Shown here piece after piece: positions 26,095 through 29,757 of a DNA stretch of 29,757 nt. The translations under genes were made by a program, and so were the position numbers. Every line of letters begins with the position of its first letter. The first letter of the stretch is position 1. Origin of the DNA: Betaproteobacteria bacterium UBA2293 (GTDB lineage Bacteria; Pseudomonadota; Gammaproteobacteria; Burkholderiales; Rhodocyclaceae); NCBI GenBank assembly GCA_002345845.1, contig DDWF01000334.1, forward strand, positions 1-29,757, written 5' to 3'. Under the pieces are notes generated by a model. That model searched no databases. It had not been told where the DNA came from and saw only the letters and a program-made list of their open reading frames with translations.

Positions 26095-26937
26095 TCAATT
26101 TTTACTACCGAGAACACCGGGGCGGCGCAGCTCGACATGGCCGTAATCCTGCATCTTCCAGCGCCCCCCCCAGGTTAGGCCGACCTGTTCGGCTATTTCC
26201 CCATAAAGCTCGTAGCCGCGCATGATATGAGGGTCGCGCTCGGAAATGACCACCCGCCCATTGACGAAAAACGCGACATCGGCTGCCAGTCCGTACTGGT
26301 GGTAACTCATGTTGGCTCCCGCCCGGGTCACATGCGCGCCCTGCGCCAACAACTCTTCCTGCCGCTGCGGGCTGCGGTAGCCTTCAATCAGCGCCATCTG
26401 GTAGCCGTGTCGCTCCTTCATCAGCTTGAAGACGACCAGCAAGCGATGAACGAATTCCTGATCCAGTAGCGCCCAGTCGCGGCTGGCATAGGCGATGTCG
26501 GGTCGAATCAACTCCACTTCGCGCGTGGTGAACACTTCCGGCGGCAAAGCAGCCGGCGGCACCAGTTGCTCCCCTTCAAGCAGCAAGGTGATCTGGCGAT
26601 CACCAAAGCCGCCCTGTTCGGCAAAGTCAAAAATGGCCGGGCCGCGCGTGACGACCACTAGCAACGACGGAAGCAAGAGCGCCGCCAGCGCCAAAGCTGC
26701 CAGAAGACGATTGCGCGCAATCCAGCCTGAAGCCGAGGTGATGCCGTTCGATGTGGCCGAACGGGAGTAATCCATGCTGCGAGAAACCAGGCGTACCGAA
26801 CGGAAGAGCGGGTTCGTCAACGTCCAAAAAAAATGTCGGAATGTTGAGGCAGCCTGGGCGCGCCACCCTGGAAAAACAACCAGGACAGCAAGCACTGCGA
26901 CCAGAACAAAATATGCGAAAAGGCTTGCCTGAATCAC
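26095..26937 (-). CDS. tagX: TagX: membrane-anchored M15 (VanY-like) peptidoglycan L,D-endopeptidase
   Basis: 280 residues from a GTG at 26937, with AAGG seven bases upstream. Two membrane helices at about 5-22 and 78-97 precede a periplasmic M15 peptidase domain. Zinc ligands are visible: His213 and Asp220 in HQYGLAAD and His267 in YGHVEL, with the conserved EGYRS at 185-189 and R-S-x-x-R-Q. TagX of Acinetobacter is an L,D-endopeptidase needed for T6SS assembly through the cell wall; the architecture and location here match, so this is a housekeeping gap-maker, not an effector. A run of eight C at 26164-26171 encodes the Gly pair before Arg259. It heads the tagX-PAAR-tssM-tagF operon. Confidence 0.88.
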   Translation of the reverse strand: MIQASLFAYFVLVAVLAVLVVFPGWRAQAASTFRHFFWTLTNPLFRSVRLVSRSMDYSRSATSNGITSASGWIARNRLLAALALAALLLPSLLVVVTRGPAIFDFAEQGGFGDRQITLLLEGEQLVPPAALPPEVFTTREVELIRPDIAYASRDWALLDQEFVHRLLVVFKLMKERHGYQMALIEGYRSPQRQEELLAQGAHVTRAGANMSYHQYGLAADVAFFVNGRVVISERDPHIMRGYELYGEIAEQVGLTWGGRWKMQDYGHVELRRPGVLGSKN

Positions 26938-26973
26938 GTATAAACCTTAATAAACCATTGTTTCGTTGTAACA

Positions 26974-27003
26974 ATAATGAAGGCAACAAGAAAACAAGGT
27001 CAA
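26974..27003 (-). promoter_or_regulatory. Candidate sigma-70 promoter for the tagX operon
   Basis: The minus strand has TTGACC at 27003-26998, an 18-bp spacer and CATTAT at 26979-26974 (five and four of six consensus bases). It lies 37 bp before the tagX GTG in the AT-rich intergenic region. A short dyad ATTGTT/AACAAT (26957-26962 and 26970-26975) overlaps the downstream side and may be an operator. Confidence 0.4.
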
Positions 27004-27032
27004 CGAAATTCGGCAATCATAATACAAATGGG

Positions 27033-27051
27033 TAGCAACGCGAAGTTGCTA
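27033..27051. repeat. Hairpin in the divergent tagX / 27146 intergenic region
   Basis: TAGCAAC at 27033-27039 and GTTGCTA at 27045-27051 form a perfect 7-bp stem with a 5-base loop. On the plus strand it is followed by ATTTTCAT, a weak T-tract. No gene ends upstream in that direction, so it may be a leader hairpin or operator rather than a true terminator. Confidence 0.5.
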
Positions 27052-27145
27052 TTTTCATATTACAATCCAATAAACACACTTGAAATGCCAATGATTCATG
27101 CAAATGACAGCCAAGCCATCAGAACACCCCGTTGAAAGAACGAGC

Positions 27146-27712
27146 ATGAGCATCCTGAACGACCTGGATCCGGCCAACTCCCGAATCCCCACCTCCACCC
27201 GAAGAACAAGCAGCCGTATCGTCGCCTGGGCATCGGCACTGCTGTTGCTTGTTACCGGCATGCTCTGGATCTATTTCGGCAGCGTTTTCGACGGCAAGGG
27301 CGAGCGCACGATTTCGCCGGTTGCATCGGACAGCAACGTTCCCATGCCCCCCCTCCTGCCTCCTCAACCCGCGACCGCAACCGCGCCGGCGACCGAAGAA
27401 AGTGGCGCGGCATTGATCCGGACAGCGACCGCAGCGACCGATGAGTCCGTGGACAAAATAAAGCAGCCCAATGCATTCGCCGCCCTGCAGGACGAACTCC
27501 CCAATGGCAGCCCCCCCTCCCCCAAAGCAGCAGCGACTAGCCAAGCCGGCAAGACGAAAGCAACTCAGCGCACCGAGCAAAAGACACACGCTGCGGCGAA
27601 GTCGACGAAGCACCTGGCAAACAAGAAATCAACCAATGGCCAGCGCCAGGCGCGATCAGACAAGAAACCTGCTGAACGTGACATCGATATCATTTCGGCA
27701 ATCGTCCGGTGA
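27146..27712 (+). CDS. Hypothetical single-pass membrane protein, Ala/Pro/Lys-rich
   Basis: 188 residues from the ATG at 27146 (an ATG at 27098 would add sixteen). I do not recognise a family. The N-terminus MSILNDLDPANSRIPTSTRR is followed by one membrane helix (IVAWASALLLLVTGMLWIYFG, residues about 25-45), then a long Pro/Ala/Thr-rich stretch, a Lys/Ala-rich tail and the ending ERDIDIISAIVR. A cytoplasmic N-terminus with an extended periplasmic tail is the likely topology. The 'MSxLNDxL'-like start and terminal 'D-x-D-I-I-x-A-I' motif recall small accessory proteins of type II/IV pilus systems, but this is only a resemblance. It is divergent from tagX; whether it belongs to the T6SS is unknown. 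The absence of stops over a third-position GC-biased frame and a clear helix support that it is real. Confidence 0.6.
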   Translation: MSILNDLDPANSRIPTSTRRTSSRIVAWASALLLLVTGMLWIYFGSVFDGKGERTISPVASDSNVPMPPLLPPQPATATAPATEESGAALIRTATAATDESVDKIKQPNAFAALQDELPNGSPPSPKAAATSQAGKTKATQRTEQKTHAAAKSTKHLANKKSTNGQRQARSDKKPAERDIDIISAIVR

Positions 27713-28084
27713 AGGAATACCCTGACCGCGTCAGTACTAACGTGAATATCGTCAGTGCCGCGGGCGGCATGCCGACAAAGGCCGGTTGACGCTCAAAGCG
27801 CAATCGGCACTTGGACAAGGACCCAATCGCCAGCCAGGCAGCTATATTAGTCGTCGCACAGCCCCCAGCTGCGAGCCTATGGTGCGTTGAGGACCTGACG
27901 CTCGTATCAGTCAAAGTGCGCCAGATAACAATGGCGACAACCGGCAATCTCCCGAAAATTGGCGGCAGCTGAAGCCCCCCATTTTCTCGATTTCGCACAG
28001 TACGTCGGCACCGTCACCGTCGTAACGGGAGGAAGCGCAACCGTGTACTCCTCGGCAATTGGGTAGCCCAGAGCATTAATTAGG
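27713..28084. other. Non-coding / decayed stretch, no intact gene seen
   Basis: No reading frame here has a recognisable start, ribosome site and family. Short frames on both strands are broken. One minus-strand frame (27907-28078) ends in REIAGCRHCYLAHFD, which looks protein-like but I cannot place it. Together with the integrase remnant that follows, this looks like residue of an inserted element. Confidence 0.5.
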
Positions 28085-28195
28085 GAAAAACCGATTGCGG
28101 ACGTTCTTTGGCACACCCGCAGGGGCATGACGGCGCATTACTCGGTGGCACAGATCGAGGAACTGCGGGACGCCCTGGAGCGGATTACCGCGTAG
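28067..28195 (+). pseudogene. Remnant of phage-type tyrosine integrase C-terminus
   Basis: A plus-strand frame open from 28067 to the TAG at 28193-28195 reads ...KPIADVLWHTRRGMTAHYS, then VAQIEELRDALERITA. It matches the C-terminal end of tyrosine recombinases: 'V-x-x-x-L-G-H-x-x-x-x-M-T-x-x-Y-S' carrying the last catalytic His (here WHTRRGMT) and the nucleophile Tyr in HYS, then the closing helix. Everything upstream of about 28067 is out of frame or stopped, so only ~42 residues survive. It points at the 3' end of tRNA-Arg 130 bp away, the usual place for an integrase at an island border. Confidence 0.6.
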
Positions 28196-28274
28196 CCGGA
28201 GAAACCGGAGCCTGGAGATGATCCACCGGGAACAATCTGGGAAGCTGAGTCCCCCAAAAGCCCCCGCGGAAAGC

Positions 28275-28299
28275 AAAAAGGCCAATCAGAGATTGGCCT
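28275..28299 (-). terminator. Intrinsic terminator after tRNA-Arg
   Basis: On the minus strand AGGCCAATC (28299-28291), loop TCT, GATTGGCCT (28287-28279) form a perfect 9-bp stem followed by TTTT. It lies 25 bp past the tRNA 3' end and should end its transcript. Confidence 0.9.
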
Positions 28300-28324
28300 A
28301 AATGCTTGGTACTTAATGGTTCCT

Positions 28325-28401
28325 TGGCGCGCCCGGAGCGATTCGAACGCCCGACCCTCTGGTTCGTAGCCAGATACTCTATCCAACTGAGCTACGGGCG
28401 C
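28325..28401 (-). tRNA. tRNA-Arg (anticodon ACG)
   Basis: 77 bases, cloverleaf read on the minus strand. The acceptor GCGCCCG pairs with CGGGCGC, the D arm is GCTCAGTTGGATAGAGT, the anticodon stem TCTGG/CCAGA encloses loop CTACGAA (anticodon ACG), and the T arm contains GTTCGAATC. The 3' CCA is encoded. Anticodon ACG reads CGU/CGC/CGA after A-to-I editing. The first D-stem pair is G-U. Its 3' end faces an integrase remnant, consistent with use as an integration site. Confidence 0.97.
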
Positions 28402-28417
28402 GCTGTCAGAGCCGCGC

Positions 28418-28445
28418 ATTATACTGAGGCAAGCACGGAATGCAA
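28418..28445 (-). promoter_or_regulatory. tRNA-Arg promoter
   Basis: The minus strand has a perfect TATAAT at 28423-28418, followed by the GC-rich GCGCGG discriminator typical of stringently controlled stable RNA genes. A weak -35 (TTGCAT, 28445-28440) lies 16 bp upstream. Transcription would start ~10 bases before the mature 5' end. Confidence 0.65.
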
Positions 28446-28626
28446 GGCCCTGGTCGCGCTGAACGTTATGCGCTTGTTCGTTCACCGTGGCGCAATTTGA
28501 CCGCGCTTCACTTCTCCGGAGGGATGGCTCACAGCGTTCGGTACAGTCGATGCGGAAGCGCCACCGGCAATGCCGGGAGCCATCCCAGCCAGTCCATTGC
28601 CAGACGCGAAACAACGCTCCCGCCAG

Positions 28627-28968
28627 TCATTTTGGGTCGGCGATCTCCATTGCGTTGCGGACTTCCCGAACACCCTTGATACCGCCGACCAGTTCCATTG
28701 CCCGGCGCAGGGCAAATTCGTCAGGAACGGTTCCGGCGAGGACGACAACCGCGTTCTCGGTGCTGACCCGAAATCGCGCATCGACCAAGCCGATATCGGT
28801 TCGTAACAGCGTTTCGACACGCTCCTGCAGTCCTTGATCGAGCGTTTCGCCAGCTACGCCAATAGCCGCAATCGCCGGCGGCGAGCCGCTCGCCGATACG
28901 CGCACACCGATGCTGCCGAGCATGACAGCCAGTATCAGGAAAATGACCGGAAGATTGCGGGAAAGCAT
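28627..28968 (-). CDS. Secreted BON-domain protein
   Basis: 113 residues from the ATG at 28968, with GGAG eight bases upstream. A signal peptide (NLPVIFLILAVMLGSIGVRVSA) ends near residue 25; no lipobox. The mature protein is one BON domain: LQERVETLLRTDIGLVDARF, RVSTENAVVVLAGTVPDEF, ALRRAMELVGGIKGVREVRN. BON (OsmY-type) domains are periplasmic and are thought to bind phospholipid. The gene lies downstream of a glrR-like sigma-54 activator, and its own upstream region has a near-perfect sigma-54 promoter, an IHF site and a GlrR-type operator, so it is a probable GlrR target. A longer reading from 29031 would run through the promoter and is rejected. Confidence 0.88.
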   Translation of the reverse strand: MLSRNLPVIFLILAVMLGSIGVRVSASGSPPAIAAIGVAGETLDQGLQERVETLLRTDIGLVDARFRVSTENAVVVLAGTVPDEFALRRAMELVGGIKGVREVRNAMEIADPK

Positions 28969-29002
28969 ATTGGCACTCCAGTGGATATCGACGTAGTGCC
29001 TT

Positions 29003-29019
29003 AGCGAATCCCGTGCCAA
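29003..29019 (-). promoter_or_regulatory. Sigma-54 promoter of the BON gene
   Basis: The minus strand reads TTGGCACGGGATTCGCT at 29019-29003, one mismatch from the sigma-54 consensus TTGGCACGnnnnTTGCW, with GG and GC ten bases apart. The start of transcription would be near 28992, ~24 bases before the ATG, leaving room for the GGAG. Confidence 0.85.
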
Positions 29020-29036
29020 TGTTAAAAACAATTAAT

Positions 29037-29049
29037 TATCAGATATTTA
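29037..29049 (+). promoter_or_regulatory. IHF-binding site between activator site and sigma-54 promoter
   Basis: TATCAGATATTTA matches the IHF consensus WATCARnnnnTTR at every defined base and lies in an AT-rich stretch ~20 bp upstream of the -24 box. IHF bending here would bring an upstream-bound activator to the polymerase. Confidence 0.65.
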
Positions 29050-29081
29050 ACAAACAACTACACCTTATTTTCACCCTCAGA

Positions 29082-29099
29082 AGTCGCCGTCCGGCGACA
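29082..29099 (-). promoter_or_regulatory. Probable GlrR upstream activating site
   Basis: The minus strand reads TGTC-N10-GACT, against the enterobacterial GlrR site TGTC-N10-GACA, with a strong internal dyad (GTCGCC/GGCGAC). It is ~65 bp upstream of the -24 box, a normal distance for an activator site. The dyad could also be read as a hairpin, but no T-tract follows on the minus strand. Confidence 0.6.
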
Positions 29100-29105
29100 A
29101 CCAGA

Positions 29106-29128
29106 AGCGCTGGCAACGCCATAGCGCT
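29106..29128. repeat. Inverted repeat just after glrR
   Basis: AGCGC/GCGCT and TGGC/GCCA arms form a bulged stem-loop 11 bp past the glrR stop. It lacks a T-tract, so a rho-independent role is doubtful; it may protect or weakly terminate the glrR transcript. Confidence 0.35.
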
Positions 29129-29139
29129 TATCGGGCAGG

Positions 29140-29757
29140 CTAACGATCGCCGACGGCGCTACCATCCGAGCGGAACATGGCCGGCGTCAGGTCGTGTTTT
29201 TGCAACAGGCGATAGAACTCCGTGCGATTGCGGTCGGCGATCCGGGCGGCATCAGCGACGTTGCCGTCGGTGAGCTTGAGCATCTGCACCAGATAATTGC
29301 GCTCGAAGCGCTGCTTGGCCTCGGCGTAGTTCAGTGCCTCCATGGCCGGCACACGCAGGGCGCGCAGCACCAGCGAATGCGGGATCAGCGGCGTCGAGGT
29401 CAGCGCGCAACTTTGTTCAACAACGTTGTACAACTGGCGGACGTTGCCGGGCCAGCTAGCGCTCGCCAAAGCTTCCAGTGCCTCCGGAGCGAAGCCGGTG
29501 ATCGGTTTGCCGTATTTGGCCGCGACCAACTGGACGAAATGGGCGGCCAGCATCGGTATGTCTTCGCGACGCTCGTCCAGCGGCGGCAGAGTCAGTGAAA
29601 CAACATCCAGACGATAGTAGAGATCTTCGCGAAATAGGCCCTGGGCCATCGCCGCATCCAGGTCGCGATGGGTGGCCGACAACAAACGGACATCTACCGG
29701 TTCGGCCTGCGTCGCGCCGACCGGACGCACCACACGTTCCTGCAGCACGCGCAGCAG
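29140..29757 (-). CDS. glrR: Sigma-54-dependent response regulator GlrR/QseF-like (5' end off window)
   Basis: The C-terminal ~205 residues of an NtrC-family activator; the receiver and first half of the AAA+ domain lie right of the window. Visible are LLRVLQERVVRPVGA, VRLLSATHRDLDAAMAQG, LFREDLYYRLDVVSLTLPPL, DIPMLAAHFVQ, and WPGNVRQLYNVVEQ with the sensor-II Arg in GNVR. The tail carries a Fis-type helix-turn-helix (DGNVADAARIADRNRTEFYR). The wording SWPGNVRQL-NV-EQ-x-ALTS and ARIA-RNRTEFY-LL--H-L matches GlrR of enterobacteria closely. GlrR is phosphorylated by GlrK on envelope stress and, with IHF, activates sigma-54 promoters. The next gene downstream has just such a promoter. Confidence 0.9.
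   Translation of the reverse strand: MLRVLQERVVRPVGATQAEPVDVRLLSATHRDLDAAMAQGLFREDLYYRLDVVSLTLPPLDERREDIPMLAAHFVQLVAAKYGKPITGFAPEALEALASASWPGNVRQLYNVVEQSCALTSTPLIPHSLVLRALRVPAMEALNYAEAKQRFERNYLVQMLKLTDGNVADAARIADRNRTEFYRLLQKHDLTPAMFRSDGSAVGDR

Noticed and set aside
27907..28078. Minus-strand frame ending REIAGCRHCYLAHFD as a gene remnant
   Set aside because: The ending looks protein-like, but there is no start, ribosome site or family I can name; kept only as part of the decayed region.
28306..28500. Short plus-strand frame across the tRNA gene (and a 158-codon minus-strand frame at 28138-28614)
   Set aside because: Both run through tRNA-Arg and its terminator; products include the typical tRNA-antisense pattern and are not genes.
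29082..29099. GTCGCC/GGCGAC hairpin as a terminator for glrR
   Set aside because: No T-tract follows on the minus strand, and the bases fit a GlrR-type TGTC-N10-GAC site at the right distance from a sigma-54 promoter.
1..29757. CRISPR arrays, complete insertion sequences, rRNA genes, replication origin
   Set aside because: I looked for regularly spaced repeats, transposase frames with terminal repeats and rRNA sequence and saw none; the only mobile-element trace is the integrase stub.

Overview
The window is dominated by one complete type VI secretion system (T6SS) locus on a GC-rich Gram-negative chromosome. Gene content (tagM/tagN/tagX-like accessory genes around the tss core), protein style and the flanking glrR-like regulator fit a betaproteobacterium, most likely Rhodocyclales. 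That placement is inference, because no rRNA or single-copy marker is present.

Layout. (1) Positions 1-14720, minus strand, read from right to left: a TPR lipoprotein (tagM-like), tssB, tssC, hcp, tssE, tssF, tssG, clpV, a Tae4-fold protein, vgrG, a DUF4123 adaptor and the N-terminal part of a VasX/BTH_I2691-type effector that runs off the left edge. (2) Positions 14721-14875: a divergent promoter region with a perfect 9-bp dyad and a candidate sigma-54 promoter. (3) Positions 14876-18768, plus strand: tssJ, tssK, tssL, tssA. (4) Positions 18783-26937, minus strand, convergent to tssA and read from right to left: tagX (M15 peptidase), PAAR, a membrane protein with a ketosynthase-like domain, tssM, tagF and an OmpA-domain protein (tagN-like). 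(5) Positions 27146-27712, plus: a small single-pass membrane protein of unknown function. (6) Positions 27713-28274: decayed DNA carrying what looks like the 3' end of a phage-type integrase next to tRNA-Arg(ACG). (7) Positions 28627-29757, minus: a BON-domain secreted protein and the C-terminal part of a GlrR/QseF-like sigma-54 activator, running off the right edge.

How it works together. TssJ/TssL/TssM form the envelope complex, TssK/E/F/G the baseplate, TssB/TssC/Hcp the sheath and inner tube, VgrG and PAAR the spike, TssA organises assembly and ClpV recycles the sheath. TagX probably opens peptidoglycan locally. The OmpA-domain protein probably supplies the peptidoglycan anchor that this short TssL lacks. 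TagF is a probable post-translational brake. VgrG-DUF4123-VasX-like is a classic spike-adaptor-effector module.

Points most worth a second look: the Tae4-like protein that has lost its catalytic Cys and Asp; the ketosynthase-fold domain fused to inner-membrane helices beside tssM; a terminator-like hairpin abutting the tssE start; and a complete UAS-IHF-sigma-54 promoter in front of the BON gene, immediately downstream of glrR.
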